Below are positions 24,934 through 33,527 of a DNA stretch of 64,000 nt, in pieces. Under the pieces are notes generated by a model. It saw only the letters and a list, made by a program, of their open reading frames with translations. It had not been told where the DNA came from and searched no databases. Numbering within the stretch: position 1 is the first letter of the stretch; each line of letters opens with the position of its first letter. Source of the stretch: Gemmiger formicilis (GTDB lineage: Bacteria; Bacillota; Clostridia; Oscillospirales; Ruminococcaceae); NCBI RefSeq assembly GCF_018784445.1, contig NZ_WQOH01000008.1:1-64000 (forward strand), given 5' to 3'. The position numbers and the translations under genes were made by a program.

Positions 24934-26385
24934 ATGACGAGCAAACGTGAAAAATTACAGTATGCTTATGTGTTTCTCACCGATTTTGTGACCACGGGCA
25001 TCAGCGTTGTGCTGGCATGGCTTATCACGGATAACGTGTTCAACAAGCTGCAGGATTACGCAACTTTTGACTGGATCCAGGCGCTTTGCCTGCTGCTGCT
25101 GGCCTTTGTGCTGACGTTTTTGTGCTTTGATCAGGATCAGAACATCGTGACCCGCTCCAAGGGCGACGAAATCATTCTGGCGCTGAAATTCAACGTCGTG
25201 CTCGGCGTCGTCAATGCGGCCTGCCTGGTGCTGGCGAAAGCCACGCTGCTGGACTCCCGCTATTTTGCGGTCATGGTCCCCATTGTGAACGTGGTGCTCA
25301 TGCCCATCACCCATGGGCTGCTGAAGAAGTTCCTGCTGAAATTGCAGCACAGCCGCGGGTCGGAGAGCCTTGTGGGCTTTGTGACGACCGGCGACCGCGC
25401 CGAAAAGCTCATCGCCGAGATCCAGGGCGACTGGTCCCGCCGTATCATCGGCGTAGCCCTGCTGGAAGCCACACCCGAGACCGTCGGCACCAGGGTGGCC
25501 GGGGTCGAGGTCAAGGCAACGTTTGATGATTTCATGGCCTGGCTGCGGCGCGAGGCGCTGGACGAGGTCTATGTGGACGTGCCGATAGACAGCGGCGAGA
25601 GCTTCATCCCCTACCTGGAAGAGATGGAGAGCATGGGCTTGACCGTGCATTTCCGGCTGCCGCTGCTGGACCATATCGAGGCGCGCTGCTGCGACGAGAC
25701 GAGCTCGGCACGGCTGAGCCGCACGCTGGGCCGTTGCGCGGGGGGCAACATCGTGACGATGGGCACCGTGGAAACGAAGCTGCGGGACCGCGTTGCCAAG
25801 CGCGCCATGGACATTGCCGGTGCCATTGTGGGCTGCGCCATCAGCATCCCCATCATTGCGGTGGTAGCCATCCCGCTGAAGATCGAAAGCCCGGGGCCGC
25901 TCTTCTTCAAGCAGAAGCGCGTGGGCCTGAACGGCCGGTATTTCTACATCCACAAGCTGCGCAGTATGTACATGGATGCCGAGGAACGCAAGAAAGAGCT
26001 GATGGCCAAGAACGAAATGAACGGCCTGATGTTCAAAATGGAGGACGACCCCCGCGTGACGAAGGTGGGCAAGTTCATCCGCAAGACGAGCATCGACGAG
26101 CTGCCGCAGTTCTTTGATGTGCTGCGCGGCGACATGAGCCTCGTGGGCACCCGCCCGCCGACGGTGGATGAGTACAAGCAGTACGAGAGCCACCACAAGC
26201 GCCGCCTGTCGATGAAGCCGGGCATCACCGGCCTGTGGCAGGTCAGCGGCCGCAGCAACATCGAGGACTTTGAGGAAGTCGTCAAGCTGGACGTGACCTA
26301 CATTGATAACTGGTCGCTCTGGAACGACGTAAAGATTTTGTTCAAGACCGTGTACGTGGTTTTCGCGGGGCGCGGCGCGAAATAA
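24934..26385 (+). CDS. Polyprenyl-phosphate glycosyl-1-phosphate transferase (exopolysaccharide initiation)
   Basis: A 483-residue membrane enzyme that starts exopolysaccharide or capsule repeat synthesis by moving a sugar-1-phosphate onto undecaprenyl phosphate. Four N-terminal helices (about residues 10-140) and a soluble CoA-binding-like domain (about 145-270) precede the catalytic bacterial sugar transferase domain: a membrane re-entrant helix, SPGPLFFKQKRVG, HKLRSMYMDAE, TSIDELPQFFDVLRGDMSLVGTRPP, and KPGITGLWQVSGRS. ATG 24934 is chosen because the protein then begins at the usual short basic leader before helix 1; the open frame reaches 24859. No other polysaccharide gene is adjacent, which is unusual for this class. 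Confidence 0.88.
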   Translation: MTSKREKLQYAYVFLTDFVTTGISVVLAWLITDNVFNKLQDYATFDWIQALCLLLLAFVLTFLCFDQDQNIVTRSKGDEIILALKFNVVLGVVNAACLVLAKATLLDSRYFAVMVPIVNVVLMPITHGLLKKFLLKLQHSRGSESLVGFVTTGDRAEKLIAEIQGDWSRRIIGVALLEATPETVGTRVAGVEVKATFDDFMAWLRREALDEVYVDVPIDSGESFIPYLEEMESMGLTVHFRLPLLDHIEARCCDETSSARLSRTLGRCAGGNIVTMGTVETKLRDRVAKRAMDIAGAIVGCAISIPIIAVVAIPLKIESPGPLFFKQKRVGLNGRYFYIHKLRSMYMDAEERKKELMAKNEMNGLMFKMEDDPRVTKVGKFIRKTSIDELPQFFDVLRGDMSLVGTRPPTVDEYKQYESHHKRRLSMKPGITGLWQVSGRSNIEDFEEVVKLDVTYIDNWSLWNDVKILFKTVYVVFAGRGAK

Positions 26386-26394
26386 AAGCACATT

Positions 26395-26430
26395 CCCGGG
26401 CGGCTCACCGTGAGCTGCCCGGGATTTTTT
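26395..26430 (+). terminator. Terminator of the sugar transferase gene
   Basis: CCCGGGCGGCTCAC (26395-26408) pairs with GTGAGCTGCCCGGG (26410-26423), followed by TTTTTT. Confidence 0.85.
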
Positions 26431-26454
26431 GCGGGGAAGTCTTTGGCAGTCTGT

Positions 26455-26612
26455 GCTTTCCCCCTTTGGGGAGAAGGTGTCTGCGGCCCCGACCTCAAAC
26501 GGATGAAGGGGAAGTTCACGGCCGCAGTCTGTTTGCGTGCAGCCTCGGCAAGGCTTGCCTTCATCCGTCACCTTCGGTGACAGCTTCCCCCGTGGGGGAA
26601 GCCTTTTCCTCC
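26455..26612. repeat. Long imperfect palindromic element, AAGCCTTCCCC type (copy 2)
   Basis: Starts CTTTCCCCCTTTGGGGAGAAGG, contains CGGATGAAGGGG, inverted as CTTCATCCG, and ends GCTTCCCCCGTGGGGGAAGCC. Related to the copies at 5129-5341 and 51640-51797. Confidence 0.6.
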
Positions 26613-26616
26613 CACG

Positions 26617-26654
26617 CCAAAATGGGGTCTGCCGGTCGGCAGGCCCCATTTTGG
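26617..26654 (-). terminator. Near-perfect hairpin downstream of phoU
   Basis: CCAAAATGGGG (26617-26627) pairs with CCCCATTTTGG (26644-26654), with inner CTGCCG/CGGCAG. It probably ends the pst-phoU transcript, though there is no separate T tract. Confidence 0.5.
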
Positions 26655-26695
26655 TTGGTATAGGAAAATAAGGGAATGGCTTGTTTTGCCCCGCG

Positions 26696-27370
26696 TTACA
26701 CGATCTTGCGGGATTTGTGAACGCCGGTCTTTAAGAACTCGACCCACTCGGCGATATTGACCGCGTGGTCGCCCAGGCGCTCTAGGTATTTGTCGATCAT
26801 GAACAGATCCAGCGCCGTGCTGGCGTCGTCGGGGTGGGCGGCGATGTAGGCGGCAATTTCCTGGGAAATGCGGCTGAACATCGCGTCACACTCGTCGTCG
26901 CGGGCAATGACCCGGGCTGCGGTGGACAGGTCCACCTGCACGTAAGCGGCAATGGAATCCTTGACCATCCGCAGGGCGATATCGCCCATGGTGTACAAAT
27001 CATCCAGCACGCCGACGGTGCGCGCCCCCTCAGGGTGCAGATGCAGGGTGATTTCGGCAATATCGCTGGCCTGGTCGGCAATGCGCTCGATATCCGTGAC
27101 CATTTTTAAGGCCGTGGACACCTTGCGCAGGTCGCCCGCCACCGGCTGCTGCCGCAGGAAAAGCGTTAAGCAGCGGTGCTCGATCTCATGCTCGGCGGAG
27201 TCGATCTCGCTGTCCCGGGCGATCACGCTGCGGGCCAGCTCGGTGTCGCCGGTGCGCAGGGCGGTCATGGCGCTCTCGATGGCGCCGCCCGCCGCGTGGC
27301 CCATGCGGGCCAGCATCGTGTCCAGCTGCAACAATTCCGCATCGTACATTTTGCGTACACTTGTACCCAT
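26696..27370 (-). CDS. phoU: Phosphate signalling regulator PhoU
   Basis: A 224-residue all-helical protein of two PhoU repeats (about 15-105 and 120-205), with the metal-binding-type helices DIERIADQASDIAE and YLERLGDHAVNIAEW. In the family it relays the state of the Pst transporter to the PhoR kinase and restrains phosphate uptake. ATG 27370 follows GAGGAGG at good spacing and reads MGTSVRKMYDAELLQLD, the usual N-terminus; a GTG-type start 15 nt upstream is less likely. It follows pstB by 11 bp at the end of the pst operon. Confidence 0.92.
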   Translation of the reverse strand: MGTSVRKMYDAELLQLDTMLARMGHAAGGAIESAMTALRTGDTELARSVIARDSEIDSAEHEIEHRCLTLFLRQQPVAGDLRKVSTALKMVTDIERIADQASDIAEITLHLHPEGARTVGVLDDLYTMGDIALRMVKDSIAAYVQVDLSTAARVIARDDECDAMFSRISQEIAAYIAAHPDDASTALDLFMIDKYLERLGDHAVNIAEWVEFLKTGVHKSRKIV

Positions 27371-27381
27371 TGTAAACCTCC

Positions 27382-28134
27382 TCAACCGAAACGGCCCGAG
27401 ATGTAATCCTCGGTACGTTTGTCCACCGGCGTGGCAAAGACGCGCTCGGTCGGGCCCATTTCCACCAGCTCACCCAGCAGGAAAAACGCCGTCTTATCGC
27501 TGATACGCGCGGCCTGCTGCATATTGTGGGTGACCATGACGATGGTGTAGTTCTCTTTCAGCTCGGTCGCCAGTTCTTCGACTTTCGAGGTCGAGATGGG
27601 GTCCAGGGCGCTGGTGGGTTCGTCCATCAGCAGGACCTCCGGCTCGACCGCCAGGGCGCGGGCAATGCACAGGCGCTGCTGTTGGCCGCCGGACATACCC
27701 AGTGCGCTCTTGTTCAGGCGGTCCTTGACCTCGTCCCAGATGGCCGCGCCGCGCAGGGATTTTTCGACGATCTCGTCCAGCTGCGCCTTATTGCGGATGC
27801 CGTGGGTGCGCGGGCCGTAGGCAATGTTGTCGTAGATCGACATCGGGAACGGGTTCGGCTTCTGGAACACCATGCCGACGCGCTTGCGCAGGACGTTGAC
27901 GTCCATCTTATCCTTATAGATATCGACGCCGTCCAGTTTGATATCGCCGGAGATGCGGCAGCCCTCGACCAGGTCGTTCATCCGGTTCAAGCTCTTCAAA
28001 AACGTGGATTTACCGCAGCCGGAAGGCCCGATGAAGGCAGTGATCTCCTTTTCCGGGATGTCGATGTTGATATTTTTCAGCGCATGGAAGCTGCCATAGT
28101 ACAAATCCATGCCGCGGACTTCAAATTTGTTCAT
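27382..28134 (-). CDS. pstB: Phosphate ABC transporter ATP-binding protein PstB
   Basis: A 250-residue ATPase of the high-affinity phosphate importer. Walker A is GPSGCGKST (36-44), the Q-loop [22 protein letters not shown] is the PstB hallmark, the signature is [15 protein letters not shown], and Walker [13 protein letters not shown]. It is separated from pstA by a 194-bp gap filled with palindromic repeats, so its expression may be partly uncoupled from pstCA. Confidence 0.95.
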   Translation of the reverse strand: MNKFEVRGMDLYYGSFHALKNINIDIPEKEITAFIGPSGCGKSTFLKSLNRMNDLVEGCRISGDIKLDGVDIYKDKMDVNVLRKRVGMVFQKPNPFPMSIYDNIAYGPRTHGIRNKAQLDEIVEKSLRGAAIWDEVKDRLNKSALGMSGGQQQRLCIARALAVEPEVLLMDEPTSALDPISTSKVEELATELKENYTIVMVTHNMQQAARISDKTAFFLLGELVEMGPTERVFATPVDKRTEDYISGRFG

Positions 28135-28192
28135 GAAATGACCTCTTTGCTGTATCTTTGTTTATAGACCGCATATATGCCTTTGCCGAGCC

Positions 28193-28323
28193 GTAGGGGC
28201 CGGACATGTCCGGCCCTCAGCCTTACGGAAGCAGAGCGGTAATGGGTCTGCCGAGGGCCGGGCATGCCCGGCCCCTACAAGCTGCTGCGTATGCAGGGGG
28301 CGGCGTCCTCGACGCCCCGCAGG
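28193..28323. repeat. Palindrome doublet plus third module, between pstA and pstB
   Basis: GTAGGGGCCGGACATGTCCGG (28193 on) and, inverted, GGGCCGGGCATGCCCGGCCCCTAC (28255-28278) bound an 86-bp unit. A third module GGCGGCGTCCTCGACGCC follows at about 28299-28316. They lie inside an operon, so the RNA hairpins may affect pstB expression or message stability. Confidence 0.8.
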
Positions 28324-28328
28324 CGGCT

Positions 28329-29237
28329 TTACTTCTTCGCCAGCTTGCCGGCCAGAAAGCCGGACAGGCAGTTGATGACCAGCACCAGCACCAGCAGCAC
28401 CACGGCGGTGCCGTAGGTCTGGCCGATGTAGAGACCCTCGTTGGAGAGCAGGTACATATGCACGGCCAGCGTACGGGTGGAGCTGAATACGCTGGTGGGG
28501 ATCTTGGCGACCGAGCTGGCGGTGTAGATCAGCGCGGCAGTCTCGCCCACGATGCGGCCCGTGGCGAGGATAACACCGGACAAAATGCCGGGCATGGCGC
28601 TGGGCAGCACGATGGTGAACACTGTGCGCAGCTTGCCCGCGCCGAGGCCGAAGCTGCCCTCGCGGTAGGAGTCGGGCACGGCGATGAGCGCTTCCTCGGT
28701 CGTGCGCATGATGACGGGCAATACCATGATGGCCAGCGTGAATGCACCGGCGATCAGCGAGTAGCCCCAGTGCAGCTGGGTGACGAAGAACAGCATACCG
28801 AACAGGCCATAGACGATGGACGGGATGCCCTGCAAGGTCTCGGTGGTGACGCGCACGACCTTGACCAGCTTGCTGCCGCGGCGGGCGTACTCGACCAGCC
28901 AGATGGCGGCAAAGATGCCCAGCGGCGTGGCGATAAGCAGCGCGAAGGCGGTCATCAGCACGGTATTGATGAGGGCGGGCATCAGCGAGACATTCTCGGA
29001 GTTATACTCCCATGCGAAAAGCTCGGGCTTGAGGTTGGGGATGCCCATGACGAGGATGTAGCCAATCAGGAACACCAGCACGGCGGCCGTCAGGAAGGCG
29101 GCGATCCGCACCAGCCACCGCAGCGCGGCAGCCTGTGCGCGGGCGGCGCGGCGGTTCTGCCTGCCGCTGGGCATGAACTCATGGGGTTTTGCGTAGGTCA
29201 TATCGGCAGCCGTTTGCGTTGCGGTGATCTCAGGCAT
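28329..29237 (-). CDS. pstA: Phosphate ABC transporter permease PstA
   Basis: A 302-residue permease with six predicted membrane helices starting at about residue 45. The EAA-type loop is VPDSYREGSFGLGAGKLRTVF. The N-terminal cytoplasmic tail is about 35 residues. It overlaps the end of pstC by 8 bp, so the two permease subunits are translationally coupled. Confidence 0.93.
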   Translation of the reverse strand: MPEITATQTAADMTYAKPHEFMPSGRQNRRAARAQAAALRWLVRIAAFLTAAVLVFLIGYILVMGIPNLKPELFAWEYNSENVSLMPALINTVLMTAFALLIATPLGIFAAIWLVEYARRGSKLVKVVRVTTETLQGIPSIVYGLFGMLFFVTQLHWGYSLIAGAFTLAIMVLPVIMRTTEEALIAVPDSYREGSFGLGAGKLRTVFTIVLPSAMPGILSGVILATGRIVGETAALIYTASSVAKIPTSVFSSTRTLAVHMYLLSNEGLYIGQTYGTAVVLLVLVLVINCLSGFLAGKLAKK

Positions 29238-30123
29238 GGTCGCTGCCCCCTTTCACAAGGCTGAAGCAGAGGTTGATGAGCAGGATAAAGATGAACAGCA
29301 CAACGCCGGTGGCGATCAGCGCCTCGCGGTGGAGGTCGGCGGCGTAGCCCATCTCGATGACGATGTTGGAGGTCATCGTGCGCAGGCCCTGGAACAGGCC
29401 CTTGGGCATCCAGGTCTGGTTGCCTGCGACCATGACGACCGCCATCGTCTCGCCGATGGCACGGCCGATGCCAAGAATGACCGCCGACAGCACACCGGAC
29501 CTGGCGGCGGGCAGCACCGCGCAGAAAACGCTGCGCTCATGGGTCGCGCCCAGGGCCAGGCTGCCCTCATAGTAGCTGTTGGGAACGGCGTCCAGGCTCG
29601 TCTTGCTGACCGTGATGATGGTGGGCAGGATCATGATGCCCAGCAGCACGGCGGCGGTGAAAAGGCTCATGCCCTTGCCGCTTTTGACGTGGAGCACCGT
29701 CTTGAAGAAGGGCGTCTTGACCATGGCCTGCACGGCGGGCACCAGCACGATCATACCGAAGAAGCCGTACACGACCGACGGGATACCCGCCAACAGCTGC
29801 ACTGCCGGGAGCATGATTTTGTTGATGCGGGGCGAGGCAAACCTGGACATATAAATGGCGGTCAGCAGGCCGATGGGCACGCCGACGAGGATAGCCCCCG
29901 CCGTGACGTAGATGCTGCCCAGGATCATCGGCAGGATGCCGAAGATATCGTTGCCGGGCTTCCAGGTGGTGCCGAGCAGGAACTTGAGCGGGCCGATTTT
30001 GAACAAAGTAGGCACACCGTTCGCAAACAGGAAGATGCAGATGAGCGCCACTGCCAGAATGGATACACAGGCGCAGAGTGTGAACACTACCTGCATGACG
30101 CCTTCTTTTAGCTTGGAGGTCAT
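29230..30123 (-). CDS. pstC: Phosphate ABC transporter permease PstC
   Basis: A 297-residue permease that pairs with PstA to form the phosphate channel. It has an N-terminal helix (about 14-34), a large external loop containing FLLGTTWKPGNDIFGILP, typical of PstC, and the EAA loop VPNSYYEGSLALGATHERSVF. A palindrome doublet separates it from pstS. Confidence 0.93.
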   Translation of the reverse strand: MTSKLKEGVMQVVFTLCACVSILAVALICIFLFANGVPTLFKIGPLKFLLGTTWKPGNDIFGILPMILGSIYVTAGAILVGVPIGLLTAIYMSRFASPRINKIMLPAVQLLAGIPSVVYGFFGMIVLVPAVQAMVKTPFFKTVLHVKSGKGMSLFTAAVLLGIMILPTIITVSKTSLDAVPNSYYEGSLALGATHERSVFCAVLPAARSGVLSAVILGIGRAIGETMAVVMVAGNQTWMPKGLFQGLRTMTSNIVIEMGYAADLHREALIATGVVLFIFILLINLCFSLVKGGSDHA

Positions 30124-30152
30124 TTCCTATACTCCTTTGGTTATATGCCATG

Positions 30153-30238
30153 TAGGGGCCGGACATGTCCGGCCCGCGGCCTTCCCATAACCGCGCGGTC
30201 ACGGGTACGCTGCGGGCGGGGCATGCCCCGCCCCTACG
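30153..30238. repeat. Palindrome doublet between pstS and pstC
   Basis: An 86-bp unit: GTAGGGGCCGGACATGTCCGGCCC on the left and GGGCGGGGCATGCCCCGCCCCTAC on the right. The two cores differ from each other but each is a perfect palindrome. Confidence 0.8.
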
Positions 30239-30251
30239 GTGCTGCTATACT

Positions 30252-31217
30252 TTACTGCACATCGGCCCAGGTGGTCAGCTCGCCGGTGTAGATGCCCTTG
30301 ATCTGGTCAACGGTCAGATCCTCGGTGGTGTTGGCGGGGTTGACGACGACTGCGATGCCATCCAGTGCCAGAACGGCAGCCTTGGCACCGCCCTCGACCT
30401 CGGAGTCCTTCAGCTCACGGCTGGCCATACCGATGGTGTAGGTGCCGTCCAGCGCACCGGAAACACCGGTGGTGGAGTCGGTGGTCAGCAGCTCAAGCTC
30501 GGCGTTGGGGTTGACGGTCTTGTAGGCCTCGATGAGCTTCTCCATCAGCGGAGAGACGGAGGAAGAACCACCGACGGTGATCTTGCCGGCAGGCTGGGCG
30601 GAGGTGTAGTCCGCGCCGTCCTCGCCGATGTAGCCCTTATCGGTGGCGAGTGCCTGACCGTCCTTGCTCAGGCAGTAGGCGATGAAGTCCACGGCCACGG
30701 GATCGGTGGCATCGCCGTTGGTAACGATGTTGAACGGACGGGCCAGTACATAGCTGCCGTCCTTGACGGTCTCGGCGGAGGCGGCCACACCGCCGACCGT
30801 AACGGCCTTGACGGTGTCGTTCAGAGAGCCAAGACTGATGTAGCCGATAGCGGTCTCATCGTTGGCAACAGCGGTCATGACACCGTTGGTGCTGGACTGG
30901 ATGGCGGCTGCCTCGGTGGTGTTGTCGACCTTCTTGCCGTCGGCGTTCTTCTCCTCAACGCCGGTCAGCTCAATGAAGGCACCGCGGGTGCCGGAGCCGT
31001 CCTCGCGGGAGATGACGGTGATATCCTGGTCGGTGTCGAAGTCGCCAGTGCTCTCGGCAGGGGCAGCCTCGGAAGCAGCCTCCGAGGAGACAGCCTCGGT
31101 GGAAGCCGCCGTGCTCTCGACGGCGGTGTCAGCGGTGGAATCAGCGGAGCCGCAGGCGGCAAGGCTCAGTGCCAGAGCGGCAGCGGTAAAAGCAGCGATT
31201 GCAGAAGTACGTTTCAT
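30252..31217 (-). CDS. pstS: Phosphate-binding lipoprotein PstS
   Basis: A 321-residue substrate-binding protein that captures phosphate for PstCAB. The signal peptide MKRTSAIAAFTAAALALSLA ends in lipobox AAC, followed by a Ser/Thr/Ala/Glu linker. Phosphate-site motifs are recognisable: SREDGSGTRGAF and GSSSVSPLMEKL. It is the first gene of pstSCAB-phoU and is transcribed from a promoter with an upstream array of Pho-box-like repeats. Confidence 0.93.
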   Translation of the reverse strand: MKRTSAIAAFTAAALALSLAACGSADSTADTAVESTAASTEAVSSEAASEAAPAESTGDFDTDQDITVISREDGSGTRGAFIELTGVEEKNADGKKVDNTTEAAAIQSSTNGVMTAVANDETAIGYISLGSLNDTVKAVTVGGVAASAETVKDGSYVLARPFNIVTNGDATDPVAVDFIAYCLSKDGQALATDKGYIGEDGADYTSAQPAGKITVGGSSSVSPLMEKLIEAYKTVNPNAELELLTTDSTTGVSGALDGTYTIGMASRELKDSEVEGGAKAAVLALDGIAVVVNPANTTEDLTVDQIKGIYTGELTTWADVQ

Positions 31218-31291
31218 GTAAAGTATTCTCCCTTTTCCCCAATATTGTTTTTGGTATAGTGTTTTGGGTGTGTTCTCATCGGAACGACCCT

Positions 31292-31408
31292 ATTGTACCG
31301 CCTTTTTTTGCGGGTATCGACCATGGTACGGTACAATCGCGGTAAAGCTTTTGCAAAGATGTCCCCGGTTTTGTGTGGGAACGGTAAAGTTTGTAAAGAA
31401 TATGCAAA
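31292..31408 (-). promoter_or_regulatory. pstS promoter with tandem Pho boxes
   Basis: On the minus strand a -10 box TACAAT (31297-31292) lies 32 bp after three hexamers at an exact 11-bp period: TTTGCA (31357-31352), TTTACC (31346-31341) and TGTACC (31335-31330). A second pair, TTTGCA (31408-31403) and TTTACA (31397-31392), again 11 bp apart, lies farther upstream. This fits the TTTACA-like direct repeats bound by PhoP/PhoB-type regulators in Firmicutes. No good -35 box is present, as expected for an activated promoter. Confidence 0.65.
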
Positions 31409-31470
31409 AACAGCGGGGGTGCGGGATGGGAAGAGAGGCGGAGGGGTGAGGGCACCCCGCCCCCTGCGGC

Positions 31471-31536
31471 TTTACACAAATTTTACACAACATTTACTTT
31501 CCTGTGGTGGTGTAGCCTGCGCGCATACATTATAAT
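31471..31536 (+). promoter_or_regulatory. Na/Pi cotransporter promoter with tandem Pho boxes
   Basis: TTTACA (31471-31476), TTTACA (31482-31487) and TTTACT (31493-31498) repeat at exactly 11 bp, 32 bp before TATAAT (31531-31536). The -35 position (TGGTGT) is poor. The geometry is identical to that of the divergent pstS promoter. Confidence 0.75.
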
Positions 31537-31586
31537 AGAAGGCGGTATAGTGTAAACAAAATAAGAGAATGGATGTGTAACACCGG

Positions 31587-33380
31587 ATGACCATTTTTAA
31601 TGTGTTCACCCTGATGGGCGGCATTGCCATGTTCCTGTATGGCATGGACCTGATGGGGAAAGCGCTGGAGCAGACCGCCGGCAGCAAATTACAGGGTATC
31701 CTGTCCACCATGACCAGCAGCCCCATCCGCGGCTTGCTGCTCGGCATGGCCGTCACCGCCGTGATCCAGTCCAGCGGCGCCACCACCGTTATGGCCGTTG
31801 GTTTCGTCAACTCCGGTTTGATGGAACTGCACCAGGCCATCAGCGTCATTATGGGCGCGAATGTCGGCACCACCGTCACCGGCTGGCTGCTGTCGCTGTC
31901 CGGCCTCGAGGGCGACAACTTCATCACCCAAATGCTGAACCCCACCGCCTGGAGCCCGATCCTCGGCTTCATCGGCATCTGGCTGTATATGATCGGCAAG
32001 GACCGCAAGCGCGGCGTCGGTAAAATCCTGCTGGGCTTCTCTATTTTGATGGCCGGCATGAACACGATGTCCCATGCCATGTCCCCGCTGGCCGACGAGC
32101 CGTGGTTCATGGATCTGTTCCTCAGCTTCAAAAATCCCATCCTCGGCGTTATCGCGGGCGCAGTGCTGACGGCTGTTTTGCAGTCCTCGTCGGCCTCCGT
32201 CGGTATCTTGCAGGCGTTGACCAGCACCGGCGCGGTCACCTACTCCGCCGCCGTGCCCATCATCATGGGCCAGAACATCGGCACCACCGTCACAGCGCTG
32301 ATTTCCTCCGCCGGTGCCAACAAAAACGCCAAGCGCACCGCCTTTGTCCATCTGTATTTCAATGTCATCGGCACGATTCTCTTCCTGTGCGGGTTCTACG
32401 GGCTGAACGCGCTCATCCAATTCTCTTTCTTTAACGAGACCGCCAACACCTTCGGCATCGCCATCGTTCACACGGTTTTCAACGTGGTAACGACCGCTAT
32501 TTTGCTGCCCTTCAACCGCCTGCTGGAAAAGCTGGCCATCCTGACCGTGCCCGACTCCCCCGCCGACAAAAAGCAGGAGAACACCCTGCTGGACGAGCGT
32601 CTGCTCACCACCCCCTCTGTGGCTGTTGGCCGCGCCATGCTGACCGGCAGCGATATGGCGGAAATCTGCCGCACCGCGCTTTTGCAGGCCATGTCCACCA
32701 CCCGCGTCTGGAACGACGCCATTGCGGATGAAGTCCTGCGCAAAGAGGACGCTGTTGACCATTATGAGGACGTGCTGGGCACCTACCTGGTCAAGCTGAG
32801 CGCCAAGCATCTTTCGGGCGAGGATAACCGCACCATCAACACGCTGCTGCACACCATCGGCGATTTTGAGCGTGTGTCCGACCACGCCGTGAACATCATC
32901 AAAACGGCCGAGGAGATCCGCACGAAAAACATCAAATTCAGCGAGGAAGCCCTCAACGATTTGTCCGTTCTTGAAGCCGCCGTGCAGGATATCGTCAACC
33001 GCACGGTGGACGCATTCCAGAAGGGCGACACCTACGCCGCCGGCAAGATCGAGCCGCTGGAGCAGGTCGTGGACGGCCTGGTGCGCGAGGTCAAGACCCG
33101 CCACATTGCCCGTTTGCAGGCCGGTGTCTGCACCATCGAGTACGGCTTTGTGCTGGATGATCTGCTGACGAACTACGAGCGCATCGCCGACCACTGCTCG
33201 AACATTGCGGTCGCGATGATCGAGGTTGCGGCGGACAAGTTCGACACCCACGAGTATCTTGCCAACGTCAAGCACGGCGGCAGCGTAAAATTTGAGCAGC
33301 GCTACGAGAAATACCGTGGCCGCTACACCTTCCCGCCGGAGGCATATTCCGAGCCTGCGGAGAATCAGGCCGAAGGCTGA
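31587..33380 (+). CDS. Na+/phosphate cotransporter with C-terminal PhoU-like domain
   Basis: A 597-residue member of the NptA/PNaS family, a sodium-driven phosphate transporter. The membrane half (about 1-330) has the two inverted QSS repeats of the family: QSSGATTVMAVGF (about 62) and QSSSASVGILQAL (about 195), each followed by a GANVGTTVT or GQNIGTTVT motif. The cytoplasmic C-terminal part (about 345-560) is a helical PhoU-like domain (IGDFERVSDHAVNII, NYERIADHCSNIA). The Shine-Dalgarno sequence is weak. It is divergent from pstS and shares its kind of Pho promoter, giving a second uptake route under the same control. Confidence 0.9.
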   Translation: MTIFNVFTLMGGIAMFLYGMDLMGKALEQTAGSKLQGILSTMTSSPIRGLLLGMAVTAVIQSSGATTVMAVGFVNSGLMELHQAISVIMGANVGTTVTGWLLSLSGLEGDNFITQMLNPTAWSPILGFIGIWLYMIGKDRKRGVGKILLGFSILMAGMNTMSHAMSPLADEPWFMDLFLSFKNPILGVIAGAVLTAVLQSSSASVGILQALTSTGAVTYSAAVPIIMGQNIGTTVTALISSAGANKNAKRTAFVHLYFNVIGTILFLCGFYGLNALIQFSFFNETANTFGIAIVHTVFNVVTTAILLPFNRLLEKLAILTVPDSPADKKQENTLLDERLLTTPSVAVGRAMLTGSDMAEICRTALLQAMSTTRVWNDAIADEVLRKEDAVDHYEDVLGTYLVKLSAKHLSGEDNRTINTLLHTIGDFERVSDHAVNIIKTAEEIRTKNIKFSEEALNDLSVLEAAVQDIVNRTVDAFQKGDTYAAGKIEPLEQVVDGLVREVKTRHIARLQAGVCTIEYGFVLDDLLTNYERIADHCSNIAVAMIEVAADKFDTHEYLANVKHGGSVKFEQRYEKYRGRYTFPPEAYSEPAENQAEG

Positions 33381-33410
33381 AAGCCTTTCCCCGAGGGGGA
33401 AGCCTTTTTG

Positions 33411-33505
33411 TAGGGGCGGGGCATGCCCCGCCCGCAACAGAAAAGCAGCCGCCCGTTATCGGACGGCCACGCAAAGCCGCGGGCCGGGCATGCCCGGCCC
33501 CTACG
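33411..33505. repeat. Palindrome doublet before the PhoB-like regulator gene
   Basis: GTAGGGGCGGGGCATGCCCC on the left and GGGCCGGGCATGCCCGGCCCCTAC on the right, 95 bp overall. A CCTTTCCCC/GGGGAAGCC hairpin followed by TTTTT at 33384-33409 probably terminates the cotransporter transcript. Confidence 0.75.
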
Positions 33506-33527
33506 TTTATAGTAAGGAGTATTTACT

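Noticed and set aside
24955-26649. 564-codon open frame antisense to the sugar transferase
   Set aside because: His/Asp/Gln-rich translation without motifs, opposite a gene with a complete catalytic domain.
31689-33437. 582-codon open frame antisense to the Na/Pi cotransporter
   Set aside because: Shadow of a clear transporter gene.
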